From assembly GCF_000276805.1 (NCBI RefSeq), contig NZ_AKXQ01000004.1, positions 186,001 through 250,000 on the forward strand: DNA of 64,000 nt, given 5' to 3'. The notes below the pieces were generated by a model that did no database searches, was not told the origin of the DNA, and saw only the letters and a program-made list of their open reading frames with translations. Below, piece after piece: positions 36,657 through 46,086 of this stretch (its first letter is position 1; each line of letters opens with the position of its first letter). The DNA is from Moritella dasanensis ArB 0140 (lineage in GTDB: Bacteria > Pseudomonadota > Gammaproteobacteria > Enterobacterales > Moritellaceae). Position numbers and translations under genes: made by a program.

Positions 36657-37595
36657 TTAGACCCGGTAGTTATTTAGTGTATTAATCACTTCTTCTGACT
36701 GACGTAAGGCTCTTAATTGGGTAAACAAGTCAGCGGCTTCAGGATACTGCTTACGCAGGTAGCTAAACCATTGTTTTATTCTGTTTGGCAGATACTTCTC
36801 TTTATCACCTCGAATCTCTAATTGGCAATAATTTTGTAATAAAGTGACGACATCAGCCCAAGGCATTGCTGCTTGGTTATATTTAACCACCGCCCCTAAA
36901 TTGGGTAAGTTTAATGCGCCGCGACCAACCATTAAGTCTTCACAGCCAGTCACTGCTAAACAACGCTGGCCATCTTCATAATTCCAGATCTCACCATTGG
37001 CGATAACCGGAATTGATACGTGCTTTTTAATTTCAGCTATGGCTTCCCAGTTAATCGCTGCTGCACGATAACCGTCGGCTTTAGTTCGACCATGTACGGT
37101 CAGCTCATTGGCGCCAGCTTGTTGCACTGCATCCGCAATTTCTAATTTTTGATTACTGTCATCCCAGCCTAAACGGATCTTGGCACTGACAATATGCTCT
37201 GCAGGTACTGCTTCACGTACTTGCTTAACGATTTGATACACCAGCTCGGGCTCACGTAAACACGCGGCGCCACCTGATGACTTGTTCACTTGTTTTGCTG
37301 GGCAGCCAAAATTGATATCTAAACCGTGAGAACCCAATTCAATCGCACGAACGGCATTTTCAGCCATCCACTCGGGGTGTTGGCCTAATAATTGAATGCG
37401 TACGGGCGTACCGGCTTGAGTACGGCAACCGTGATTTAATTCGGCACAATAGCGGTAATAAATTTTCTCAGGTAATAGTTGTTCGACAACTCGAATAAAC
37501 TCGGTTACACATAAATCATAACCGCCTTGCGCGGTAAGTAACTCGCGCATCAAATTATCAACAACGCCCTCCATTGGGGCTAAAACTACGCGCAT
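36657..37595 (-). CDS. dusC: tRNA-dihydrouridine(16) synthase DusC
   Basis: 312 residues. I place the start at the ATG at 37595 (AGGA 7 nt upstream), giving [11 protein letters not shown]; the longer frame begins at a TTG. FMN-binding barrel motifs ([21 protein letters not shown] with the catalytic Cys, [26 protein letters not shown]) match E. coli DusC closely rather than DusA or DusB. It reduces U16 in tRNA. Confidence 0.94.
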   Translation of the reverse strand: MRVVLAPMEGVVDNLMRELLTAQGGYDLCVTEFIRVVEQLLPEKIYYRYCAELNHGCRTQAGTPVRIQLLGQHPEWMAENAVRAIELGSHGLDINFGCPAKQVNKSSGGAACLREPELVYQIVKQVREAVPAEHIVSAKIRLGWDDSNQKLEIADAVQQAGANELTVHGRTKADGYRAAAINWEAIAEIKKHVSIPVIANGEIWNYEDGQRCLAVTGCEDLMVGRGALNLPNLGAVVKYNQAAMPWADVVTLLQNYCQLEIRGDKEKYLPNRIKQWFSYLRKQYPEAADLFTQLRALRQSEEVINTLNNYRV

Positions 37596-37826
37596 GTTAT
37601 TGTCCTGCGTTGGCAAAATGAGCGATTAAAACAGAATTAACCATAATTGCCAAATATATCGTATAATAATTTCTTCAAAAGGACGTTAATTTTAATACTC
37701 GCTTGCATATCAACAAGCAGTTACTTAAAATTTATCCCCAATATTTATTTTATATATTGAGCACATGTTATAGCCAAAGTTATTTGGTGATATGACAGTT
37801 CGCTCATCAAATTAACAGGTTGTAAT

Positions 37827-38372
37827 ATGAACCAAGATACACTCGGGTTTATTAAAAGTAGTATTAAATCAATTCCAGATTATCCAAAAGCAGGCATTAT
37901 CTTCCGTGACGTAACAAGCTTAGTTGAGAATGGTCCCGCTTTTGCTGCGACAATTGACTTACTTGCAGAACGTTTTAAAGATGCTGGTTTTACTAAAATT
38001 GCCGGCACTGAAGCGCGTGGTTTTATCTTTGGCGCACCGTTAGCAAAAGCACTTGGCCTTGGTTTTATTCTAGTGCGCAAGCCGAACAAACTACCGCGTA
38101 AAACGATCGAACAAAGCTATGAGTTAGAATACGGTACCGATACATTACAAATTCACGTAGACGCGGTAGACGCAGGCGATAAAGTACTTATCGTTGATGA
38201 TCTATTAGCAACTGGTGGTACTGTGGCTGCGACGGTTTCGTTGATCCGTCAGCTTGGTGGTATTGTTGAAGAAGCTGCATTTGTTATCTCACTACCAGAC
38301 CTTGGCGGTGAAACTGTATTGAAGAATCTTAATGTTAATATTACTAAATTAGTTGATTTCGACGGCGAATAA
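37827..38372 (+). CDS. apt: adenine phosphoribosyltransferase
   Basis: 181 residues. The PRPP-binding motif [13 protein letters not shown] and the flexible loop [10 protein letters not shown] are intact. It salvages adenine to AMP. It is the first of the apt-dnaX-ybaB run that is widespread in gammaproteobacteria. Confidence 0.96.
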   Translation: MNQDTLGFIKSSIKSIPDYPKAGIIFRDVTSLVENGPAFAATIDLLAERFKDAGFTKIAGTEARGFIFGAPLAKALGLGFILVRKPNKLPRKTIEQSYELEYGTDTLQIHVDAVDAGDKVLIVDDLLATGGTVAATVSLIRQLGGIVEEAAFVISLPDLGGETVLKNLNVNITKLVDFDGE

Positions 38373-38486
38373 TCCGCAGTCAGATACACTATTGTAATAA
38401 TCATGATTAGCTGGTGGCCGACTGCCAGCTATTTTCAGTCCCGAGCATATTAGTGCTTATCAATATTAAGTAATCATAGAACTGTT

Positions 38487-41126
38487 ATGAGTTATCAAGT
38501 CTTAGCGCGTAAATGGCGCCCGCATAATTTTCAGCAAGTTGTTGGTCAACAACACGTGCTGACCGCTTTAGTTAATGCGCTAGAGCAAGACCGTTTACAC
38601 CATGCATATTTGCTCAGTGGTACGCGCGGTGTGGGTAAAACCACCATTGCCCGCATTTTAGCCAAAAGCTTAAATTGCGAGAAAGGCATCACCAGCACTC
38701 CTTGTGGCGAATGTTCAACGTGTGTCGAGATTGATCAAGGTTGTTACGTTGATCTGCTCGAGATCGATGCGGCATCGCGAACCAAAGTGGAAGATACGCG
38801 TGAGTTACTTGATAACGTGCAGTACAAGCCAGCTCGTGGCCGTTTTAAGGTGTACTTAATCGATGAAGTACACATGCTTTCTAAGCACAGTTTTAATGCG
38901 TTATTAAAAACGTTAGAAGAACCACCTGAATATGTGAAGTTCTTACTGGCGACAACCGATCCGCAAAAACTACCGATTACGATCTTATCGCGTTGCTTGC
39001 AGTTCCATTTAAAAGTCCTCACGACTGAGCAGATTTCTCAGCAGTTAGTGCACATTTTATCCCGTGAACATTGCCAGTATGAATTGTCAGCATTAAATGC
39101 AATCGCGAAAGCAGCTGATGGTAGTATGCGTGATGCCTTGAGTCTCACCGACCAAGCATTATCTCATGGTGCGGGTGAAGTATTATACCAAACAGTGTTG
39201 GATATGTTGGGCACGCTAGATCATACACACATGTTGCAACTACTGCGCTTAATTGTCAGTGGTGATGCCAATAACTGTATGGCTAAAATTGCCGAAGTCA
39301 GTTCGTTAGGACCTGATTTTGACCAACTGCATGTCGAGCTAGCAAGCTTGTTACACCGAATTGCGATGGCGCAAATTTTGCCGTCATCTGTGGTTGATAG
39401 CGAGAATGCCGATAAAGTGAAAGCTTTGTGTGCTGAGATGTCACCCGAAGATGTGCAGCTGTATTATCAAATTACCTTAACCGGTCGTAAAGAGCTACCG
39501 CTTGCACCCGATCCACGTAGTGCGTTAGAAATGACGATATTGCGTATGTTAGCGTTTCGTCCACAAGGCCGTTTACAAGCGCCTGAGAGAGATGTGACAC
39601 CAGCACCTGTGGCAATTGCACCCGTTGTGACTGAAACCGTTGTGGCTGCGCCGATTGAGCAAACACCTGTTTCTCAAATAGCAGCACAAGAGCAAGTTCC
39701 AGTAGCTGCTCAAGTGACAGCTCAGATACAACCGCAAGCGCCGCAGCAAGTACAGCAACCTGTACAAGCATTACAACCATTAGAACCACAGCCTGTAGCC
39801 CCAGCGGTTGATGTTTCTGCGCCACTGACGCCGGTTATTGATACTGCAATGACAGATGGTTCAGTCGTTGAACCGACTGATGAAGCTGTTATGAATTTGA
39901 ACCTAGAGCAAAACGAGCTGTTACAAGCTGCGCAAGCGATGGGTCATATTGAACAGCAAGCAGCTGAACCGCAACAGTATGCTGCGCCGCAAGTTGCTCC
40001 ACAGGATGATGTTGCGCCGCAAAACACGGTTGCACCAGAATACGCGCCACAGCCAATGAATATCGCGCCGACACAGTCTGCACCGATTCCATCAGCACCA
40101 GCTACGCCAATTCAACCAGAACAAGTAAGCACTGCACCGCAGCAACAACAGAATCAAGCGCCTGCGCCAGTAGCTGAGAGCAGTGTTGACCAAGGGCGTA
40201 AAACGCGTAATTTTTTACGTAGTCGTTTAGGTACAACTGCAAAAAAGTCGACAGCGACGAAGAGTGAACAGGCTCAATCGTCGTTTGTACCGCCGAAAAA
40301 AGCGGTAGCACCTGTTATCCAGCATACACCCGCTATGCAGAGTCGTTTTAACGCACCTGCAAGCCAACCTATGCAACAGCAACAACAAACACAGCAACAG
40401 TCTCCACCAACGTGGGACGAGTTACCTCCGCTTGATTCATATCAGGACCAAGGTAATTATCCAGACCAAGGACAATACCAAGATCAAGGGCAGTATCAAG
40501 ATCCGGGTCCTGCTCCTACTCATTATCAAGGCCAAGGCCAAGGCCAAGGTCAAGGCAATTCACAAAGCCAAGGGCTGGGGGGGTATAACAACCAAGTACC
40601 TGCGCAAGGTTTTGCTGAGCCCGTGGTACGTCAAATTGATCGTTTTAGTCAGGTAGCTGTTGATATTAATGATTTGTCACCGGCGTTTCAGGGACAAAAA
40701 TCGGGTAAATCAACAACCATTACACGACTAGATAACAAATTACGTGATGAAAATGATCCGTGGTGTGGTTACATCAATCAGATGAGTTTAGGTGGACGAG
40801 TTCGCCAAATGGCATTGCACAGTGTCATGGAACATGAACCTGGTCGTGTTACCTTGACCATGAATCCAGACCAACGTTACGTGACCAATGACAAGTCTCG
40901 TCAGCAGTTAACTGAAGCGCTGCAAGAAGTGCTATCAGAACCTGTTGAGTTAGTGATTAACTTTGGTGAAAACCCAAGCAAATCAACGCCAGCGCAACTT
41001 GAAGAAATAATTTATCAACAACGCTTAGCGAATGCGACTAAAAACTTGTATGATGATAAGTATATTCAGTTCTTTATGAACCGACTCGGCGCTGTCATTG
41101 ATGATAGTTCAATCGTGCCGTTATAG
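38487..41126 (+). CDS. dnaX: DNA polymerase III subunits tau and gamma
   Basis: 879 residues, long against about 643 in E. coli. The AAA+ clamp-loader domain has Walker A GTRGVGKT (about 45-52), four zinc Cys (CEKGITSTPCGECSTC) and DEVH. Residues from about 365 to 730 are a Pro/Gln/Ala-rich linker with short repeats (QYQDQGQYQDPG, QGQGQGQGQG). The C-terminal alpha- and DnaB-binding part is present. A slippery A AAA AAG at 40241-40247 should produce the shorter gamma form, about 593 residues. It is in a run with apt and ybaB. Confidence 0.96.
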   Translation: MSYQVLARKWRPHNFQQVVGQQHVLTALVNALEQDRLHHAYLLSGTRGVGKTTIARILAKSLNCEKGITSTPCGECSTCVEIDQGCYVDLLEIDAASRTKVEDTRELLDNVQYKPARGRFKVYLIDEVHMLSKHSFNALLKTLEEPPEYVKFLLATTDPQKLPITILSRCLQFHLKVLTTEQISQQLVHILSREHCQYELSALNAIAKAADGSMRDALSLTDQALSHGAGEVLYQTVLDMLGTLDHTHMLQLLRLIVSGDANNCMAKIAEVSSLGPDFDQLHVELASLLHRIAMAQILPSSVVDSENADKVKALCAEMSPEDVQLYYQITLTGRKELPLAPDPRSALEMTILRMLAFRPQGRLQAPERDVTPAPVAIAPVVTETVVAAPIEQTPVSQIAAQEQVPVAAQVTAQIQPQAPQQVQQPVQALQPLEPQPVAPAVDVSAPLTPVIDTAMTDGSVVEPTDEAVMNLNLEQNELLQAAQAMGHIEQQAAEPQQYAAPQVAPQDDVAPQNTVAPEYAPQPMNIAPTQSAPIPSAPATPIQPEQVSTAPQQQQNQAPAPVAESSVDQGRKTRNFLRSRLGTTAKKSTATKSEQAQSSFVPPKKAVAPVIQHTPAMQSRFNAPASQPMQQQQQTQQQSPPTWDELPPLDSYQDQGNYPDQGQYQDQGQYQDPGPAPTHYQGQGQGQGQGNSQSQGLGGYNNQVPAQGFAEPVVRQIDRFSQVAVDINDLSPAFQGQKSGKSTTITRLDNKLRDENDPWCGYINQMSLGGRVRQMALHSVMEHEPGRVTLTMNPDQRYVTNDKSRQQLTEALQEVLSEPVELVINFGENPSKSTPAQLEEIIYQQRLANATKNLYDDKYIQFFMNRLGAVIDDSSIVPL
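40229..40284 (+). promoter_or_regulatory. programmed -1 ribosomal frameshift signal in dnaX
   Basis: An AGG Shine-Dalgarno-like element (40229-40231) is followed after 9 nt by slippery A AAA AAG (40241-40247) in the correct phase. A stem-loop then pairs CGACGA (40255-40260) with TCGTCG (40278-40283), plus inner GAG/CTC. After slipping, six codons (VDSDEE) are read before TGA at 40265-40267. Confidence 0.85.
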
Positions 41127-41306
41127 TGCTGTTTTAGTACCGTTATAGTACTGTAATCGCGCCGTTATAATTTTTATAGTGTTGATATCAATCGTTATCA
41201 ACCTTGATTTTTTTCCAGTGATACCCATATAGTATGGATATTCAATGCGCAACAATCAGTATTCATTTATTGTTGTTCGCGGTAGACAATAGAAAGAGAG
41301 TTTAAT

Positions 41307-41636
41307 ATGTTTGGTAAAGGCGGAATGGGCGGCTTAATGAAGCAAGCTCAACAAATGCAAGACAAGATGGCTAAAGTACAAGAAGACCTAGCTAACATGG
41401 AAGTCGTTGGCGAATCTGGTGCAGGCATGGTTAAAATTACTATGACTGGTAGCCACAACGTACGTCGTGTACAAATTGACCCAGAATTGATGGAAGACGA
41501 TAAAGAGATGTTAGAAGATCTTATCGCTGCTGCAATCAACGATGCTGCTCGTCGTGTTGAAGAAGAAAATAAATCAAGAATGGCTGACGTTACTGGCGGT
41601 ATGAAATTACCACCAGGTATGAAAATGCCTTTCTAA
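41307..41636 (+). CDS. ybaB: YbaB/EbfC nucleoid-associated protein
   Basis: 109 residues. [18 protein letters not shown] and the central [21 protein letters not shown] are family signatures. It is a dimeric DNA-binding protein, usually followed directly by recR. Here recR lies 11 kb further on. A good AGAGAG site precedes the ATG. Confidence 0.95.
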   Translation: MFGKGGMGGLMKQAQQMQDKMAKVQEDLANMEVVGESGAGMVKITMTGSHNVRRVQIDPELMEDDKEMLEDLIAAAINDAARRVEEENKSRMADVTGGMKLPPGMKMPF

Positions 41637-41696
41637 CTCTTTAATTAGAGAATAGTTAAACAGATATTTAATATTTATTTAACTCAAATACAAAAT

Positions 41697-41746
41697 AAAA
41701 TGGCAAGTAACCATCTCTATATTAGAGTCGGTACTTGCCATTTTTT
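41697..41746. terminator. bidirectional terminator after ybaB
   Basis: ATGGCAAGTA and TACTTGCCAT arms, flanked by A-rich and T-rich runs, lie between convergent ybaB and the J-domain operon. Confidence 0.88.
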
Positions 41747-41781
41747 ATTGCTGTTATTTGATCGATTTTATTTTATAACGA

Positions 41782-42675
41782 TCACAGTGAGATATAAACT
41801 GGCCAGCCTAACAAACCTGTTAGTCCTTCTTTATATTCATATCGTTCTAATCGCTCTGGACTTGCGTCTGTTAATCGCAGGTCTCGATAGTTCTTAGCAA
41901 ACGTTAATGTGCGCAGTAAACCCGCTGTAAAGTATTTACCTTGATCAATCTTGATCGTATCGGCAAGTTGCGTTGGCATTTCAGACAACGTCAGCTGAAT
42001 TTGTTGCTCAATATGTTCGGTCGAGAACCACTCATCTTCAAGTTCAATCTTCGCTAACCGTTGCTTAAGGTCAAATCGCACCTTAACAGGGCCAAAGAAT
42101 AGACGGTACAGCACCACTTCGGCAAACACGTTTTCGAGGCTTAAACAATCTAAAGGATCGTAGGTTGTTCGAGCATAAAACTGCTGTAACAAGCACACGA
42201 TAGACTCTTCACGATTAAAGTCTAACAGCGCGTCTTGATAGCCCTGCCAGCCTTGCCATTCATCCGCATCACTCGGTGTTGATACTTTATCGAGTAACGT
42301 CGGATCTATGTCGCCATAGACTGATTTACCGTTTAGCTTGTACTTACTGACACTGCTGAGCATGCTCCAACCTTTCTGGAACGCAGTTACAATACCGTTT
42401 GGTGTCAAAAGTAGCTTAAGCGCTTGCGCTAGGTCGTGATTACTTAACGACATTAAACCTAAGCTAGCCACACCGATCACATCATAAGCCGCGTTTTCTA
42501 GCAAATGCATCTTATGTTTATTATAAAATTTATCTGCTAGTTTAAGGCTCATTAACACAGCTTTGCTTTTAATTTGGCCAAGTTGCGTTTCAGTTAATAG
42601 CCCTTCAGCTTGGCCATAACCTAATACTTTAGTTAAAAAAGGCCCTTGATTACTGTCTCTTAGTACAATTTGCAT
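41782..42675 (-). CDS. hypothetical protein, fourth gene of the J-domain operon
   Basis: A 297-residue soluble protein with no signal peptide or membrane helix. It starts MQIVLRDSNQGPFLTKVLGYG and ends GLLGWPVYISL. No family is recognised. It lies 11 nt after the preceding gene. It may be a substrate adaptor or partner of the J-domain protein, by position only. Confidence 0.75.
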   Translation of the reverse strand: MQIVLRDSNQGPFLTKVLGYGQAEGLLTETQLGQIKSKAVLMSLKLADKFYNKHKMHLLENAAYDVIGVASLGLMSLSNHDLAQALKLLLTPNGIVTAFQKGWSMLSSVSKYKLNGKSVYGDIDPTLLDKVSTPSDADEWQGWQGYQDALLDFNREESIVCLLQQFYARTTYDPLDCLSLENVFAEVVLYRLFFGPVKVRFDLKQRLAKIELEDEWFSTEHIEQQIQLTLSEMPTQLADTIKIDQGKYFTAGLLRTLTFAKNYRDLRLTDASPERLERYEYKEGLTGLLGWPVYISL

Positions 42676-42686
42676 TAACGAGATCC

Positions 42687-43448
42687 TTAATCAAGAAAAC
42701 TAAACATGTCATCTACTTCAGCGTATTCATCATCTACTTGGTTTTTCTCTTTTGCTTGCAGCACTAACTCATTGACGAAACTGTCGATGATAGCTACCCA
42801 GCTTGAGTTTTCGCTACGCAGTAAATTCTTAATTGATTTTTCAACTTCAGGCGCAAGTTCACGGATCAACGCTAATAAACTACGTGGATCATCAATGCTT
42901 AAACTATGTGCATCTTCTTCGGCACTTCGATCTGTGTAACCAACCGTTTCGCCATCATCTTCATCATCAAAGTTATCGGTGATGTGACTGTGCTGGTCTG
43001 CTTCTGCCGCTGGTGCTAATAGATATTCAATAAACGGGATCGACAAGTAAAAAAGACCCGCTTGATCTTCGGCAATGCATTCTAAAATAGCCGCTTGTTT
43101 CGCTTCGCTATCTTGAATACGAATAAGGTAGGTTAGAAAATCAAAGGTATGCTGGATCAATTCATCAGCATTGTTTTTAACTTTTTCTTCCCAATATAGC
43201 GGTTGTTGGCAAACAATATCGCGGATCTGTTCAGGGGTCATTAACTCTGACATGATAGAAGGGCAAGAAATATCATGGTGACTGTTTATCTGTGTTAACG
43301 TCACGATATCCATCTGCTCGATTACTTCAACCAAAACATCATCAGTCATGGTGCTCGCCATCAACTCAAACTTTTTACTTGCTTGTTGAGGCTCTACATC
43401 TGCTAATTGTTTGATTTCAATTACGGCAGTTTCAATTAAGCTCTTCAT
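42687..43448 (-). CDS. hypothetical acidic protein, third gene of the J-domain operon
   Basis: A 253-residue soluble, acidic, mostly helical protein. It has a very acidic stretch (NFDDEDDGETVGYTD, about residues 162-176) and an acidic C-terminus (DDEYAEVDDMFSFLD). Its ATG overlaps the previous stop by one base (TAATG), a sign of translational coupling. No family is recognised. Confidence 0.75.
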   Translation of the reverse strand: MKSLIETAVIEIKQLADVEPQQASKKFELMASTMTDDVLVEVIEQMDIVTLTQINSHHDISCPSIMSELMTPEQIRDIVCQQPLYWEEKVKNNADELIQHTFDFLTYLIRIQDSEAKQAAILECIAEDQAGLFYLSIPFIEYLLAPAAEADQHSHITDNFDDEDDGETVGYTDRSAEEDAHSLSIDDPRSLLALIRELAPEVEKSIKNLLRSENSSWVAIIDSFVNELVLQAKEKNQVDDEYAEVDDMFSFLD

Positions 43449-43936
43449 TATAGCTCTTCCTCTTCCTCATCAAAGTGATCGTAATAACCTTCTTCTTCTT
43501 CGGTGTAGTCATTATCATCTTGTTCTTTACTTGTAGACGTCGCTACATTGTCATTCGCCAACAAGAATAAAACGATACAGCTTTCAATTAATAATGTCTC
43601 TGAGTAGTTTCTTACGGCTAAAACAAGCGGTAAATCAGGCTTATTAAAAGCAACTGTCGTTTTAAAATCATCCCATTCAGGCTGGATGCCTTCTTTTATC
43701 CAGTGAGCCCATTTGAGTTTTGCTTCAGATGGAAATTTAACCTGTTCATAAAGTGCAATAGGCAGGTACTCAGGTACAGAGTCGAGTAACTTAGGGTCTG
43801 CCAGTAAAACGGCTTTAATTTGGCTAGTAAATTCAGCAAGTGCATTCGGCGTATCGGGATCGTTATAAGATTCGATATTGCTGTATGCATTTTCTTTTAA
43901 TTCATCAATACGTGAGAGATCGAGTGCTTTTGTCAT
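43448..43936 (-). CDS. hypothetical acidic protein, second gene of the J-domain operon
   Basis: A 162-residue soluble protein that ends in an extreme acidic tail (EEEEGYYDHFDEEEEEL). The hydrophobic patch near residues 120-130 is part of a helix rather than a clear membrane span. It lies 13 nt after the J-domain gene. No family is recognised. Acidic tails can act as chaperone-like or DNA-mimic segments, but nothing here shows which. Confidence 0.75.
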   Translation of the reverse strand: MTKALDLSRIDELKENAYSNIESYNDPDTPNALAEFTSQIKAVLLADPKLLDSVPEYLPIALYEQVKFPSEAKLKWAHWIKEGIQPEWDDFKTTVAFNKPDLPLVLAVRNYSETLLIESCIVLFLLANDNVATSTSKEQDDNDYTEEEEGYYDHFDEEEEEL

Positions 43937-43949
43937 GGGTGCTCAGCAA

Positions 43950-44240
43950 TTAACTAATAGGATAAAATTGATCCCACAACTCGCGCATAGCGGCTGCAGG
44001 GTCGGTCACAATAACGTTACTAAAATTCTTTATAAACTCGCGTTTAAGCTTCGGATCTGAAAGCACTTCATACGCGTTTCTTACTCGTTGTAATTGGGCT
44101 TCTGCATGAATTTTTTCATCGTCAGATGCGCCGAGTAATTTATCAGGGTGAAACCGATTCGATAGACGTTTATAGGCTTTCTTTATGTCGTCTTCATTGG
44201 CGTTCGGCTTAATACCAAGCACACTAAAGTGGTTAATCAT
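43950..44240 (-). CDS. J-domain co-chaperone protein
   Basis: 96 residues, almost entirely a DnaJ J-domain: YKRLSNRFHPDKL carries the essential HPD tripeptide, followed by QLQRVRNAYEVLSDPKLKREF. There is no Gly/Phe linker, zinc domain or membrane anchor. It should stimulate an Hsp70 ATPase, but which one and for what client is unknown. It is the first gene of a tight four-gene operon with three unknown proteins. Confidence 0.88.
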   Translation of the reverse strand: MINHFSVLGIKPNANEDDIKKAYKRLSNRFHPDKLLGASDDEKIHAEAQLQRVRNAYEVLSDPKLKREFIKNFSNVIVTDPAAAMRELWDQFYPIS

Positions 44241-44647
44241 ATTGTTACCTGTGGCAAATTAGTCTGTGATGTTCCGATATAAACGGTGTTATCCAATATA
44301 ATGAATGTCCATCGGCTAAAAATCTATCAATCTTTAGCTTAACCAATAATTTGGGAGGCAGAAGTTTAACGGCAGAAAGGTCAGATCACAACACAAAATC
44401 TGATATTGTTGTGGCTTAATGAACTACTTTGCGGCTTGCGAGCCGTTCTCGGGTTTACACTCTGCTGTTTTGTCTTAGTAGTCGTTGTGTTTGCAGCTTA
44501 TTTAACCCTATACCAAGAGTAGGTCATGCCGTCGATTGGGGGGGGAATTAGTGGCTAAAACAATAGATTTAATGTAATAGCTGAATAGAAGGTACAAAAA
44601 TGCCGCTAATGATAGCGGCATTTTTGTTTTAAGTAGGTTCGTTATTA
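44241..44647. other. intergenic region upstream of the J-domain operon
   Basis: About 400 bp. It holds the promoter of the J-domain operon and, at its right end, the gldA terminator. It also contains an eight-G run at 44538-44545. No ORF or RNA gene is recognisable. Confidence 0.6.
44595..44626 (-). terminator. terminator after gldA
   Basis: CAAAAATGCCGCTA at 44595-44608 pairs perfectly with TAGCGGCATTTTTG at 44613-44626, with a 4-nt loop. It follows the leftward gldA gene. Confidence 0.9.
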
Positions 44648-45733
44648 TTAACGTGAACCCAGGTTATGTGCAACAAGGATTGCAGAGAGTACTGCGGTTG
44701 GGGTTACTTCAAATGGCATGTTATGGATTGTTTCACCTTCAGCACAAGATGCTTCTGCTACTTCCATTAGTTTTTCACGATTAATTTCTTTAACTCCCAT
44801 CTGATGTAGGTTCGTTGGCAGACCCAATTCACGACAGAAGTTAATCACGGTGTCGATTTCTTCCATTGCGGCATTTTCTAGCACGAGTTGTACGAGTGTA
44901 CCGAATGCAACTTTTTCACCGTGATACAGATGATGACATTCTTCTAATTTCGTTAGGCCATTATGAATTGCGTGAGCAGCAGCAAGACCACTACTTTCAA
45001 AACCGATACCACTTAAATACGTGTTTGCTTCGATGATATGTTCAACGGCTGGAGATGGTAGGTTATTTTCTACTGCAAGCTTAGCTTTAAGACCGTTTTC
45101 AAGGATGGTTTCATAGCAAAGTTTAGCCAACGCTTGTGCGGCAAGGGTAGAGGCACCACCCGCCATGGTAGATGCGCCTGAGGCTGCGCAAGCGCGTGCT
45201 TCGAAATATGTCGATAACGCATCACCGATACCTGATATTAATAACCGTGCTGGTGCGCCGGCAATAATTTTGGTATCCATGAGCACCATGTTCGGGTTCG
45301 TCGGAATCATCAGGTACTCGCTGAATTCACCTTCAGGAGTATAAATCACAGCTAATGCACTTGTTGGCGCGTCTGTTGATGCGATTGTTGGTACGACGAC
45401 AACGGGAATGTTTTGATAAAAACCAATTGATTTTGCTGTATCTAATGTTTTACCACCCCCGATACCAATGACCACATCTGCTTTAACGTTTTGACTGATG
45501 GTTAGTAAACGTTCAATTTCAGGTCGAGAGCATTCACCATTAAATAGCGCCATGTTCAATGGGATATTAGCTTGCAAAAAGCTTTCTTTGGTTGTTTCGC
45601 CGACTAAATCTGTCACAAAACCATCTGCAATTACCAATGGGTTACTCCCGATGGGTTTCACATATTTACCAATACTTGCAAGTAAATTTTCACCTTGAAC
45701 ATACTTACTTGGAGATATAATTATTTTATCCAT
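44648..45733 (-). CDS. gldA: glycerol dehydrogenase
   Basis: A 361-residue iron-type NAD-dependent alcohol dehydrogenase fold. GIGGGKTLDTAKS binds NAD. The metal ligands Asp and two His appear in GIGDALSTYFEA, AAHAIHNGL and LYHGEKVAFG. It oxidises glycerol to dihydroxyacetone, the substrate of the divergent dhaKLM kinase. The match to GldA/DhaD is close in length and motifs. Confidence 0.92.
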   Translation of the reverse strand: MDKIIISPSKYVQGENLLASIGKYVKPIGSNPLVIADGFVTDLVGETTKESFLQANIPLNMALFNGECSRPEIERLLTISQNVKADVVIGIGGGKTLDTAKSIGFYQNIPVVVVPTIASTDAPTSALAVIYTPEGEFSEYLMIPTNPNMVLMDTKIIAGAPARLLISGIGDALSTYFEARACAASGASTMAGGASTLAAQALAKLCYETILENGLKAKLAVENNLPSPAVEHIIEANTYLSGIGFESSGLAAAHAIHNGLTKLEECHHLYHGEKVAFGTLVQLVLENAAMEEIDTVINFCRELGLPTNLHQMGVKEINREKLMEVAEASCAEGETIHNMPFEVTPTAVLSAILVAHNLGSR

Positions 45734-46086
45734 GATTAATTCCTTTATATGTTTATTTTATGATTAGATTTAGGCTTTAAGTAAACAACCGTGCTGCTCT
45801 TAAGCTGGTAATCAACATAAAGTAAATGCTGGTAAAGGTAACCAAATCAGTTGTTTTTAGCGTTTTTTCTATGATGATATGCACAAATTAGCGTTATTTT
45901 TGCCATTTTGGAACGAATGTTTTGAGGTGCGTCACGTTATGTTCTCTGGAATTTTACTTTGTTTCAAATTGAACCAATTTTTATTTAAATGGTTCCAAAT
46001 TGAAACAAAATTGTGACGATTTGCAGTCCGCGTTTATTTGTTGATACTAGGGACAATACCTAAAACTAATCAATTGGAGTTATACA
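45734..46086. other. divergent control region between gldA and dhaK
   Basis: 353 bp, AT-rich, containing the paired operator-like repeats described below and the promoters of both transcription units. A GGAG site precedes the dhaK ATG. Confidence 0.7.
45961..46006. promoter_or_regulatory. paired operator-like repeats upstream of dhaK
   Basis: GTTTCAAATTGAACC (45961-45975) and GGTTCCAAATTGAAAC (45991-46006) share the core CAAATTGA, spaced 31 bp or three helical turns apart. Together they form an imperfect inverted repeat. They lie about 80 to 125 bp upstream of dhaK, as expected for activator sites of DhaR. Confidence 0.6.

Noticed and set aside
40289-40306. A second A6G run and hairpin in dnaX, possibly another frameshift site
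   Set aside because: The run is in the wrong phase (G AAA AAA) for the A AAA AAG mechanism.
44538-44545. Eight-G run as a phase-variable promoter element
   Set aside because: It lies roughly 300 bp from the nearest start codon, with no gene obviously dependent on it.
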